Of a stretch of DNA of 64,000 bases, positions 56,566-63,774 are shown piece after piece. The notes under the pieces are model-generated. The model saw nothing but the letters and a program-made list of their open reading frames with translations, was not told the origin of the DNA and ran no database searches. How positions within the stretch are numbered: position 1 is the first letter of the stretch; each line of letters begins with the position of its first letter. Origin of the DNA: Prochlorococcus sp. AG-402-K16. Lineage in GTDB: Bacteria; Cyanobacteriota; Cyanobacteriia; PCC-6307; Cyanobiaceae. The stretch lies in NCBI GenBank assembly GCA_003216795.1, contig QCIH01000003.1, positions 62,001-126,000 of the forward strand. The letters are read 5' to 3'. Both the position numbers and the translations under genes were made by a program.

Positions 56566-56586
56566 AGACCCGTATGGGTCTTTTTT
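56566..56586 (+). terminator. Rho-independent terminator after tRNA-Ser
   Basis: AGACCC GTAT GGGTCT followed by T5 forms a compact hairpin 20 nt after the tRNA end. Confidence 0.75.
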
Positions 56587-56659
56587 ACGGGATTTATAGG
56601 CAATAACAGGTGCTTAAAGTTTCATATAAACCCTAAATTTCTACTTTATGTCAAAAATT

Positions 56660-56735
56660 GTGGTGGTGGATGTGGTGGAGGATAAAAAGTGTGTGGTGGT
56701 GGATATTTGATAGACAAAGTTTCGTGGTGGTGGAT
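56660..56735. repeat. G-rich 12-bp repeats, first cluster
   Basis: The unit GTGGTGGTGGAT occurs exactly at 56660, 56693 and 56724, with a one-mismatch copy (GTGGTGGAGGAT) at 56672. The surroundings are otherwise AT-rich, so the G-runs stand out. The same unit returns twice in tandem at 58994. No protein-coding explanation fits both clusters. Confidence 0.85.
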
Positions 56736-56829
56736 TCCTCAAGATCCATTGTCAATAAAGGTATTTTTAAAGGTTAACTTGGCACGGTATTAGAAATTTA
56801 ATACTTTTTAAAAGATAACATTTTAATAA

Positions 56830-58344
56830 TTAACAATTACCCCAAGGACCAGGATACCAATCTGATGCTTTAAGTTTTTTAGACTTATTTATATACCTAC
56901 AACCTGACGGGTAAGAATACTCATTTTTATAAATACCTTTCCAATAATACAAATTACCCTCATAGGGATTTTCTTTGATTGCTTTATCTAATATCTGAAC
57001 TGCTTTTTTATTCTTATTATTTTTTGAATAAAATGTTGCTAAATCTATCTTCAGGTCAATATTATCAGGGTTCATAATTATTAGTTTTTCCATATCTTCT
57101 ATTGCCCCTGTATGATTTTTTCTATTTTTAATTTTTAACCACGCCCTATAAAAAAGTGCATTTTCATAATGATAATCCCTTTCGGATATCTTTATCTGGG
57201 CAATCAAATCATAGTCCGCAATCGCTTCTTTATATCTCCCTAATCTTTCATTATCCAAAGCACGATTAAAATAAAAATTTATCTCTTCAGAACCACTTAT
57301 TGATGATTTTAAATATTTTCTATCTTTCCTTTTAAATTTTTCAGAAAAACTGTTTATACTCAAATTTTTTTGAACTTTTTCTTCTGATAGATTAATTCTT
57401 TTTAATTTATTATTTTCGTCATCCATATTTTTCGGTTCAATTTGAATCATTTTGCTATTAGATTTTTTCGACTCTGGTACTTTTTTAACCACTTTATAAA
57501 ATGGGTAAGATTTTTTTATTTCGTTGCCAAGAACTAAGGATAAAATTACAGAAAAAATTATAAAAAAATTATTAATAGTTTTTTTGGATTTAGAAAAAAA
57601 TCTATTTTTGATTGGCGGATTATTTTTAAATTTATTTGTCTCTTCATTTTTATTACCACTTTCCTCTATCAAAATATTGAGAGACCTTTTTTGTAATAAA
57701 GGTTTTAATTTTCCGTAAAAATCTTTAGAAAATAAATTTATTCTTGTTATGGTCCAAGAAACTTTCTTGGACAACATCATTCCTAGTTTTTCCCAATTTC
57801 CTAAATTGAATAAAGTTTTTCTAAGAAAATAATATATGGAACGGATTATTCTTTTTACTCTTTCTTGATTTGTTTCATTTGAAACAACTTTATAAATAAA
57901 TTTAGATACTTCAAGAGTGATATTGTAAATAAATTTAGAGACTAAAAAAGAGACATTCCAACTAATTTTTAGAATGAAATAAGAAATATTTAAAGAGAGT
58001 TTTAGTAAAAAAAATGATATTTTTAATAAGTAAAAAGTAATTTCAAGCAATCTAGTAATTAACCTAATGTGCTGAGTACCAATATCTTCATTGTCGCCAG
58101 TATGTAATTGAAATCCTGGACCTGATGGAAATGAAGGGATTAAAGAATCTTCGTACCTTTTTTGGGCAAATCTTTCAAACTCTAAGTCCTTTACTTCATT
58201 GACAAAAACATGTCCATCTGTTGAATATTGAGACTTAATTAAATCAGTTATAGAACCAGTATCTGAATAATCAGTAGTAACTTTGAAATTTCTAAGTCTA
58301 CCCTTAAAATCTCTATATTTACCTCTAACCTGATATTCTGGCAT
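56830..58344 (-). CDS. Unrecognised membrane-associated protein with 11-residue repeats and C-terminal TPRs
   Basis: About 504 residues from ATG 58344; a TTG two codons upstream is also in frame. The N-terminal 55 residues form a small beta/alpha domain (YQVRGKYRDFKGRLRNFKVT). Residues 99-153 are five consecutive 11-residue repeats (such as SFFLLKLSLNI, SYFILKISWNV, SFLVSKFIYNI), giving an amphipathic helix of 11/3 type. A single membrane span follows near 260-280, then a basic/acidic linker and about four TPR-like repeats (about 350-475) with ALDNERLGRYKEAIADYDL and NPDNIDLKIDLATFYSKN. The C-terminus is Cys- and Trp-rich. I know no family with this layout. Confidence 0.65.
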   Translation of the reverse strand: MPEYQVRGKYRDFKGRLRNFKVTTDYSDTGSITDLIKSQYSTDGHVFVNEVKDLEFERFAQKRYEDSLIPSFPSGPGFQLHTGDNEDIGTQHIRLITRLLEITFYLLKISFFLLKLSLNISYFILKISWNVSFLVSKFIYNITLEVSKFIYKVVSNETNQERVKRIIRSIYYFLRKTLFNLGNWEKLGMMLSKKVSWTITRINLFSKDFYGKLKPLLQKRSLNILIEESGNKNEETNKFKNNPPIKNRFFSKSKKTINNFFIIFSVILSLVLGNEIKKSYPFYKVVKKVPESKKSNSKMIQIEPKNMDDENNKLKRINLSEEKVQKNLSINSFSEKFKRKDRKYLKSSISGSEEINFYFNRALDNERLGRYKEAIADYDLIAQIKISERDYHYENALFYRAWLKIKNRKNHTGAIEDMEKLIIMNPDNIDLKIDLATFYSKNNKNKKAVQILDKAIKENPYEGNLYYWKGIYKNEYSYPSGCRYINKSKKLKASDWYPGPWGNC

Positions 58345-58618
58345 TTTCAAAAATATTTAATTGACCCTAAAAATTTTTTTTTAATTATTTGTTTCCTCTT
58401 CACATTTATTAATTAACTTTTTTGTTATTGTCCTAATTCAAAGATAATTCCAAAAATTTGAGGGAATTATAAAAAAAATGTTTGTTGTTTTAATTAGTTG
58501 GTTTATATATATTGATTGTGCATTTTTTGAATTAGTAAAAACAAAATTTTACCTATATGCATTAGAAATTTTTTAATTATATAAAAGCGTAATTTTATTT
58601 TAATTATCCAATCAAATC

Positions 58619-58843
58619 TCAATCTTGGTTTTTTCTCTCAAATTCCTTAAATGATGATTGAAGTTGACCTTTATTTTCAATATCTGTATCTTCATATCCT
58701 TTCAACTTTTTCCAACGAACATAGAGTGCTTGCAACCACCAACTATCAGTCAAAGATTTTGCTCCATTTTTTAATAAATTACTTTCTTTTTGATTAAAAA
58801 TTTGTGAATCAATCATTTCTTTTTTCCAATTATTTGAATCCAT
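58619..58843 (-). CDS. Small hypothetical protein
   Basis: A 74-residue polar protein with SWWLQALYVRWKKLKGYED near the middle, suggesting one amphipathic helix; the rest is rich in Lys, Glu, Asn and Ser. No signal peptide or membrane span is visible. It lies in accessory DNA with the 11-residue-repeat protein gene 268 nt downstream on the same strand. The family is not recognised, and it could be island-specific. Confidence 0.45.
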   Translation of the reverse strand: MDSNNWKKEMIDSQIFNQKESNLLKNGAKSLTDSWWLQALYVRWKKLKGYEDTDIENKGQLQSSFKEFERKNQD

Positions 58844-58942
58844 AAACTAAAAAATTAAAATCCTATATTAACTTTATTAGAAATTTTTAATTTTTCTAAT
58901 AATATACATACCGATTTAAAGATTTTTCTTAAACTCGCTACT

Positions 58943-58996
58943 TTTATTGACCTTCCTATATTGTTCCAAGTGGTCCCTATATATCCCAAAAATGTG
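58943..58996. repeat. 54-bp diverged direct repeat, copy 1
   Basis: Aligns without gaps to 60981-61034 with 42 of 54 identical bases by my count, ending in the shared CAAAAATGTG. The mismatches do not favour third codon positions in the open reverse-strand frame, so this looks like a DNA or RNA element and not a gene remnant under coding selection. Confidence 0.75.
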
Positions 58997-59017
58997 GTGG
59001 TGGATGTGGTGGTGGAT
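58994..59017. repeat. G-rich 12-bp repeat, second cluster (two tandem copies)
   Basis: Two perfect head-to-tail copies of GTGGTGGTGGAT, directly following the AAAAAT that ends the 54-bp repeat. The first cluster, at 56660, also follows a TCAAAAATT stretch. Confidence 0.85.
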
Positions 59018-59086
59018 ATTCACATAATCACTCAAAAATAAGTCCCATATAGTCCAGTGTCTGCCTATGTTGCTTGAGATGTAATT

Positions 59087-59100
59087 TCACCCTCTCCGTT
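59087..59100 (+). other. Partial tRNA-Ser 3'-end copy (attachment-site remnant candidate)
   Basis: TCACCCTCTCCGTT matches 12 of 14 bases of CCACCTTCTCCGTT at the 3' end of tRNA-Ser (56535-56548), in the same orientation. Elements that insert in tRNA genes leave such a copy at their far end. The match is short, so chance is possible. Confidence 0.4.
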
Positions 59101-59343
59101 AATTAATAGTTTCTAGAAATCCTAAAAATAAAATAAGAGGGGATTTATTTGCACTCTTCGAGTTGTCAGCACCTCACTGTCCACAAAGGCGTTGAAAAAT
59201 TTTCACTCCTGAATTTTTTCTAATCCTACTGAATGGGAAAAGATAGTCGCGACAAACACAAAGCACTAATACTCGGGTATTAATACTCTATTAATTTCAA
59301 TTGAATAGGAGGATAATTAAGGAGTAGAGATATAGGAGGTTTT

Positions 59344-59502
59344 ATGAGACTCACCACTCCATTCACTGCCCTTAGAAATGCAACTTCAGACATATGGAAA
59401 ATGCATGATTTTAATTATCAACTACCAAAAAATCAAAGACAAGATTATTGGGAAAAAGAATGCATGGACCACCCAACAAATTCTCATTGCAAAGTATACT
59501 AA
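59344..59502 (+). CDS. Small soluble protein with a strong ribosome-binding site
   Basis: A 52-codon ORF read directly from the DNA: MRLTTPFTALRNATSDIWK at the N-terminus, QDYWEKECMDHPTNSHCKVY at the C-terminus, with two Cys. AGGAGG lies 5 nt before the ATG, a perfect Shine-Dalgarno that most genes in this window lack. A hairpin terminator follows 25 nt after the stop, so the gene is a complete small transcription unit. The function is unknown. Confidence 0.65.
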   Translation: MRLTTPFTALRNATSDIWKMHDFNYQLPKNQRQDYWEKECMDHPTNSHCKVY

Positions 59503-59525
59503 AGGTAATATAAATTCAAGCCATT

Positions 59526-59552
59526 AAAAAGACTCTTTTGAGGGTCTCTTCT
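59526..59552 (+). terminator. Terminator after the 52-residue gene
   Basis: AGACTC and GGGTCT pair (one GU) around TTTTGA, followed by a mixed CTTCTTCT tract in place of a pure T run, 25 nt after the stop codon. Confidence 0.6.
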
Positions 59553-59595
59553 TCTAAGTAAGTAGATATTCTTTTAGTATAAAACTAATGAAAAT

Positions 59596-60198
59596 ATGGC
59601 TATTAATAATTCAATATCTAAATATGATTGGCAGTATCTTGTAACAGGAATTTTTTTAATTTCAATTTTTATTTTTACAGATTTAATTGGGGTTCTTGAT
59701 AAAGAGTATTTTTACTTTGTACCAAGATTTATTAGTGATCAACCCTATAGGATTTTCACATCAATCCTAATCCATGCAGATTTAAATCACTTATTAAGTA
59801 ATCTTGGTGGGATAATTATTGCAAGATATTTTTTGATGAGACTTGGAATCGAAAGCAGATTTTTTTATCTGAAATTTATTTTAATTTGTTCTCTTTTAAA
59901 TTTTTTAATTATCTGGTTTTACGAAAAGATCTTATGGTATTTTAATATCTTTCCGAATTATGCCGCTTTAGGATTTAGCGGAATAATTTATGCTTTATTT
60001 GGATTTTTACTATTAACTTCTTTTTATGGAAAGAAATATTTTTTAGGTAAAGAAATTGGTTTTAAGTCCAATTATGAAGTGCAAAAAATGTTAAAGACAA
60101 TATGTCTTATAGGTTTGATATTCTCTTTTTTGCCAAGTGTTAGTTTATTAGGGCATTTAAGTGGATTTATTGCAGGGTGTTTTTTATTCTTGATTTAA
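59596..60198 (+). CDS. Rhomboid-family intramembrane serine protease
   Basis: A 200-residue polytopic protein with six hydrophobic segments. The nucleophile Ser128 is in ALGFSGIIYALFG (rhomboid GxSG), His187 is in LLGHLSGFIAG, and LIHADLNHLLSNLGG (58-72) carries the conserved H...H...N of TM2. All catalytic residues are therefore present. Rhomboids cut single-span membrane proteins; the target is unknown. It lies in accessory DNA beyond tRNA-Ser and is monocistronic. Confidence 0.85.
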   Translation: MAINNSISKYDWQYLVTGIFLISIFIFTDLIGVLDKEYFYFVPRFISDQPYRIFTSILIHADLNHLLSNLGGIIIARYFLMRLGIESRFFYLKFILICSLLNFLIIWFYEKILWYFNIFPNYAALGFSGIIYALFGFLLLTSFYGKKYFLGKEIGFKSNYEVQKMLKTICLIGLIFSFLPSVSLLGHLSGFIAGCFLFLI

Positions 60199-60263
60199 AT
60201 AAGATAATTCTTTATTAATCAAATTAATATAGATATTTACCCAAATATCCAACTTTTTTTGAA

Positions 60264-60386
60264 TTATTTAATTTTAAACTGATCAATTTTGATATCGAAA
60301 GTAACTACTATTCCAATACTTATAAGCATTAGTCCAATCGCAATTTGGGGTGAAGGCAATACCATATAAGACTTATTTACAGCCAC
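60264..60386 (-). CDS. Possible small single-span membrane protein
   Basis: A 40-codon minus-strand ORF from GTG at 60386 (MAVNKSYMVLPSPQIAIGLM...) with one hydrophobic helix and a basic tail. The frame continues upstream through NWERFDR before a stop, so the start is uncertain. It has coding-like composition but no recognised family and no clear ribosome site. Confidence 0.3.
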   Translation of the reverse strand: MAVNKSYMVLPSPQIAIGLMLISIGIVVTFDIKIDQFKIK

Positions 60387-60457
60387 TCTATCGAATCTTT
60401 CCCAGTTACTAAGAAAGATTGAGTAATATTAATCCTGAAAAAGTATCTCCTTAAAAA

Positions 60458-60769
60458 ATGGCAAAATTAGAAAATGATCTAGATATTTATTACGCAGTTG
60501 GAAATACAAATACTCAAAGACAAGAAAACTGACTTGCAGCAATTATGAAAAAACGTAATTTTGCAGGATGGCAGTTGATTTCAACAAGTACCTCAATATT
60601 AGATGCTAAAAAAACAGTTTTCAAATTTATCCATTCTGGGAAGACAATTATTAATTTAAACTTTAAATATTTGATATTTTTTGCCATTAGGTTAAAAGGA
60701 TCAAATACTCCTCATACACTAATTTCTGAAAGCGAAACATCTTTATATCTAAGTAAGGGAGTTTTTTAA
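60458..60769 (+). pseudogene. Small gene interrupted by an in-frame TGA
   Basis: ATG at 60458 opens MAKLENDLDIYYAVGNTNTQ then RQEN, and a TGA stop follows. The same frame continues at once as LAAIMKKRNFAGWQLISTST, KKTVFKFIHSGK and on to 60769. A single TGG to TGA change (Trp) would explain the break. The downstream part could still be made from the ATG at 60545 as a 74-residue protein. The sequence after KFIHSGK loses the compact character and may be a run-on beyond an original stop. The family is not recognised. Confidence 0.5.
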
Positions 60770-60874
60770 TGATAAATTTAGTGCAATAGAAAACTGACAC
60801 ATATGACAGTTAAGTAATATTCCATTCACCCCTTCCACGGAAAATAACTTAAGAGCATATTCTATAACTGTGTG

Positions 60875-60965
60875 AAGGAGTGGTTTTACTAAACTAGTGG
60901 AAACAAGGGAACACTTGATCCGGTAAAACTTAGAGATGACCTCTAGAAATAGGGGTCATTTTTAA
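60875..60965 (+). ncRNA. Yfr2-family-like small RNA
   Basis: The segment contains AGTGGAAACAAGGGAACACT, with the TGGAAACA motif that marks Yfr2-5 cyanobacterial RNAs. It ends in a terminator-type hairpin (TGACCTCT/AGGGGTCA, then T run). A TATAAC -10 box at 60863-60868 would start transcription near 60875, giving an RNA of about 90 nt, the usual Yfr2 length. Yfr2 RNAs occur in several copies in picocyanobacteria and their function is only partly known. Confidence 0.6.
60933..60965 (+). terminator. Terminator hairpin of the Yfr2-like RNA
   Basis: ATGACCTCT and AGGGGTCAT pair around AGAAAT, followed by five T. It probably forms the 3' stem-loop of the small RNA. Confidence 0.7.
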
Positions 60966-60980
60966 TTCAAAATCAATAAT

Positions 60981-61034
60981 TTTACTGACTTTCCGATATC
61001 GTTAAAAGTGTCCCCTTTAAATGTCAAAAATGTG
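60981..61034. repeat. 54-bp diverged direct repeat, copy 2
   Basis: Ungapped partner of 58943-58996 (42 of 54 bases). Here the end AAAAATGTG is followed by TTGATTGAA, so the G-rich 12-mer is absent. Confidence 0.75.
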
Positions 61035-61126
61035 TTGATTGAATTTTGAGATTGTTGGAAGGATCGGTTCTAATACTATTGTTAGTTGGGTTGCTTTAAT
61101 ACATAATTTTAATCTTATGAAAATAA

Positions 61127-61837
61127 TTAAAAGAAGCATTTATTTATCATAAAAGCTTCAGCAAAATAATATCCACTTTCTGAACCCCTCACTTTTGCAA
61201 GAGCTTTTAAAACTTCAGGAGACCTAGGATGTGGATCAGGTCTAGACTCACCTTTATAAGCAAGGATTGATTTAACTTTTGAATCTAAATCTTCTGGGGA
61301 AATCTCAATAAATAGATTTGGTTCCCAACTTGTAGGTTTTAAATAGCCTGTACTTGAAGGTACTTCGCCGCAAAAAATATCAATATGAGATGATATATTT
61401 GGTCTGCATGCAACCACACTAGCTTGATGACAATATTGATGATCAATATTTGTGCAATATCGATGATGAGTAAAAATGATATCTGGCTTAACTTTTGCAA
61501 TTATTTTTTCAAGCCATTGAATTAGATCTAATAAACAATGTTTATCGATTGCGTTATCAGAAAACTCACCAAAAAATATGTTTTGTTTTTCTATTCCTAA
61601 TAAAGACAATGCGTTTTGTGTATCAATTCTTAGGTCCTCCAACATCTGCAACCTTTTCTCATCGCTTATGTGATTTCTCGAATTTATACCAGTATTAGGA
61701 ATTGCGACATATATTTCACAATTTAAGGAGTTAAGTTTTTTGAAAGTTCCTCCAGCTGCTAGAGTTTCGTCATCAGGATGAGCAAAGAATGAAAGAATTG
61801 TTTTATCTTTAAAGTAACTATTGAATTTTTTTTTCAT
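61127..61837 (-). CDS. PIG-L/LmbE-family deacetylase
   Basis: A 236-residue zinc hydrolase. FFAHPDDETLAAGGT (17-31) carries the AHPDDE motif with His20, Asp22 and Asp23, and THHRYCTNIDHQYCHQA supplies the distal HxxH-type ligand. It removes acetyl groups from N-acetyl amino sugars or similar N-acyl compounds. Its start overlaps the stop of the formyltransferase-like gene by 4 nt, so the two are probably made together. Possible joint role: deacetylate an amino sugar, then formylate it. Confidence 0.88.
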   Translation of the reverse strand: MKKKFNSYFKDKTILSFFAHPDDETLAAGGTFKKLNSLNCEIYVAIPNTGINSRNHISDEKRLQMLEDLRIDTQNALSLLGIEKQNIFFGEFSDNAIDKHCLLDLIQWLEKIIAKVKPDIIFTHHRYCTNIDHQYCHQASVVACRPNISSHIDIFCGEVPSSTGYLKPTSWEPNLFIEISPEDLDSKVKSILAYKGESRPDPHPRSPEVLKALAKVRGSESGYYFAEAFMINKCFF

Positions 61838-62529
61838 TTCTTTGATATCAATTGTTTAATAACAACATTAGCCTCGATTCTATCAGCTCTAAAAGCAGGC
61901 CTAGTAAATTCGAATGTAAATTTCTCATAATTAATTTTTGCCGATGGATAACCTTCTGCATCAAGCATCCTAATGAAATCAAATAATTCTTTTAAATTGC
62001 TAATTTCTTTAGGAATTAAACTTTGACTAGGTTTTCTCCTTTTAAAAAAAGTAGTTTCCCCTTCTTGACTAATTGGGTGTAAATTACCCTTAATAATTGT
62101 TTCTATCATTTCAAAAACTATTTTTGCTGAACGAATATAAATTTCTTCGGCCAACCCATCAAGAGATAATGTTTTTTTTAAATAAATCGGGCCTGAATCA
62201 ATCTCTTTAGTCATTTTTAATGCGGAAATCTTTGTTTTATCAAAACCCCTTTCTATAAGATTTTGTATAGGGCTGCCACCCCTCCCAAAAGGAAGATCGG
62301 TCTCGTGAAAACATATACATTCATAATTGTTGATAATTTCTTCTGATACTATTTCGCTCCAATGTGGAAAGAAAATATATTTCGGATTTATTTTATTTAA
62401 ATATTCAATAGTTAAATCTGAGGCTTGATTTAGAAGGAACCAATTACCAGGAATTCTATTCTTGATTTTTTCAAATTCAGATATGTGCCATTTTTTTATG
62501 GAAGCAACTATGTAAGAAATATTTTCCAA
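61834..62529 (-). CDS. Formyltransferase-like protein
   Basis: A 231-residue protein with the formyltransferase core. FFPHWSEIVSEEI (53-65) is the family strand and helix, CFHETDLPFGRGGSPIQNLI (73-92) holds the catalytic His75, and KEIDSGPIYLKKTL (108-121) holds Asp111. The Asn normally two residues before the His (NxH) is Cys73, so activity may be altered or of another type. Relatives N-formylate amino sugars on nucleotide carriers. It forms a two-gene operon with the PIG-L deacetylase. Confidence 0.75.
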   Translation of the reverse strand: MENISYIVASIKKWHISEFEKIKNRIPGNWFLLNQASDLTIEYLNKINPKYIFFPHWSEIVSEEIINNYECICFHETDLPFGRGGSPIQNLIERGFDKTKISALKMTKEIDSGPIYLKKTLSLDGLAEEIYIRSAKIVFEMIETIIKGNLHPISQEGETTFFKRRKPSQSLIPKEISNLKELFDFIRMLDAEGYPSAKINYEKFTFEFTRPAFRADRIEANVVIKQLISKK

Positions 62530-62992
62530 ATTAATTTAATAAATATAAATCAAGCTTATGAAGAAAAAAGCTTTTTTGCATCAATTTATTTTGTTTAAAA
62601 ATTATTTTGTTAGTTTTTTACTCATAAATGACTATTATCTTAAAATTTTACTATTGAACCAAGATATTAATTAGTCTTCATATTTTAATAAAAATAAAGG
62701 GATTTTAATCAACATAAAATGTTTTGAGATTTTTGTTAGTTTAAAAATTATAAATTAATTTATAATTATCATCTTCACATATTAACCTCTAAGGAATTGG
62801 CAATTTATAGATTCTCCCTTTTTTGATAAAAATGGATGTTGGACAGGAGAAGGATACTAAGTACCAAATTCTTAGAGTGGTACTTTTAAATAAAAAAATG
62901 CTATCTTATATTTTATATTTTTATTATTGTCCCTCTTAAGTGGGATTATTGAAATCACATTTTATTGACGATATTTGAATTGATTTATTTTT
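62530..62992. other. 463-nt spacer without a recognisable gene
   Basis: The stretch lies between the start of the formyltransferase-like gene (minus) and the VTT-protein gene (plus). It must carry both promoters. I see only very short ORFs, including one of 35 codons near 62832, with no convincing coding character, and no clear RNA structure. Confidence 0.5.
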
Positions 62993-63535
62993 ATGTTTAG
63001 AAAAAAAATGAATTACAAAGAAGTAATTTTCAAAGTATTTTTTACTTATTTATTGATTTATTTTTTGGCACTTATATTTAAATATACTTATGATATTGAA
63101 TCTTTGCTTAATAATATTCAATACAAATATTTGATAGCTTTGAATATTATTTCTATATTCTTGGGTCTTCCTTTATCAATTATTTTTGACTTTATTTTAA
63201 TAAAGGTTTTTGGGTTAGATTATGTTTTATTTTTCTCTCCCGCTTTAACTATCTTAAGTTTATTACAAGTTCTTATTTTGAGAAAAATTAAGTTTAAATT
63301 TTCCGAAGGCATATTGTTTCTGAAAAACCCAAAGAAGAATTATCTCTATAAATTTTTTGAAAAAGTTACTTTTAGATCTTTTTATATTTTAATAATAAGA
63401 TCTTTCCCAATCTTACCTCATGTTTTAGGAAGTTATATTATCGCCTCTTCAAAAATAAAAAGAAGATTTATTTTATTAAATACCTTTTTGGGCTCAATTT
63501 TTTATTATTTCCTTTTGTTTCTAATAATTCAGTAA
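62993..63535 (+). CDS. VTT/TVP38-like (DedA-superfamily) membrane protein
   Basis: A 180-residue protein with four or five hydrophobic segments. IIRSFPILPHVLGSYIIASSKI (about 134-155) fits the VTT signature (R..P..P....NY..G) around a re-entrant loop. GLPLSIIFDFILIKVFGLDY corresponds to the first re-entrant loop. Members move lipids or small solutes across membranes. An ATG five codons downstream is an alternative start. It is monocistronic; the neighbouring ferredoxin gene is on the other strand. Confidence 0.7.
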   Translation: MFRKKMNYKEVIFKVFFTYLLIYFLALIFKYTYDIESLLNNIQYKYLIALNIISIFLGLPLSIIFDFILIKVFGLDYVLFFSPALTILSLLQVLILRKIKFKFSEGILFLKNPKKNYLYKFFEKVTFRSFYILIIRSFPILPHVLGSYIIASSKIKRRFILLNTFLGSIFYYFLLFLIIQ

Positions 63536-63774
63536 CGCAACAAATAACTTATATCATCTAGAGTCTTTCTGCAAATTTCTTCAGTTTAAGCTTTAGTGGA
63601 TATAAAACTTTAATTAAAATAATTATTTTGTAAATCTAATTTCTTATTAAGTAATTCTTACATTTTAAGGATTATTAAATTTAATACTAGAATTTCAGAA
63701 TTAAAGAAAATTAGCAAAAATATGCAGAATAAATTATGTAGATTTTAAAGAAATTTATATAAAAGCCATAAATT

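Larger units (their letters stand above)
58844..59343. other. 500-nt accessory spacer with repeats and a tRNA-Ser 3'-end-like segment
   Basis: No gene of normal size is present. The stretch holds one copy of the 54-bp repeat (58943-58996), a tandem pair of the G-rich 12-mer (58994-59017), a segment matching the tRNA-Ser 3' end (59087-59100), a GTATTAATAC palindrome (59277-59286) and a strong ribosome-binding site before the small gene at 59344. Confidence 0.7.
60770..61126. other. 357-nt spacer holding a Yfr2-like RNA and the second 54-bp repeat
   Basis: No protein gene is evident. The stretch carries a candidate small RNA with its terminator (about 60875-60965) and the 54-bp repeat copy at 60981-61034; the remainder is unremarkable AT-rich DNA. 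Confidence 0.6.

Noticed and set aside
56467-56685. Plus-strand ORF across tRNA-Ser and the G-rich repeat (Cys/Gly-rich end)
   Set aside because: It starts within the tRNA gene and its end merely translates the GTGGTGG repeat.
58619-59100. Reverse-strand His-rich peptide from the tandem 12-mer
   Set aside because: A His-rich peptide is just the translation of ATCCACCACCAC repeats; it lacks a start and a consistent frame at the other cluster.
62787-62926. Short frames reading NWQFIDSPFFDKNGCWTGEGY and a 35-codon ORF from ATG near 62832
   Set aside because: The first has no start codon and a stop close upstream; the second is low-complexity with no ribosome site. Neither is convincing as a gene, though the first could be a very short remnant.
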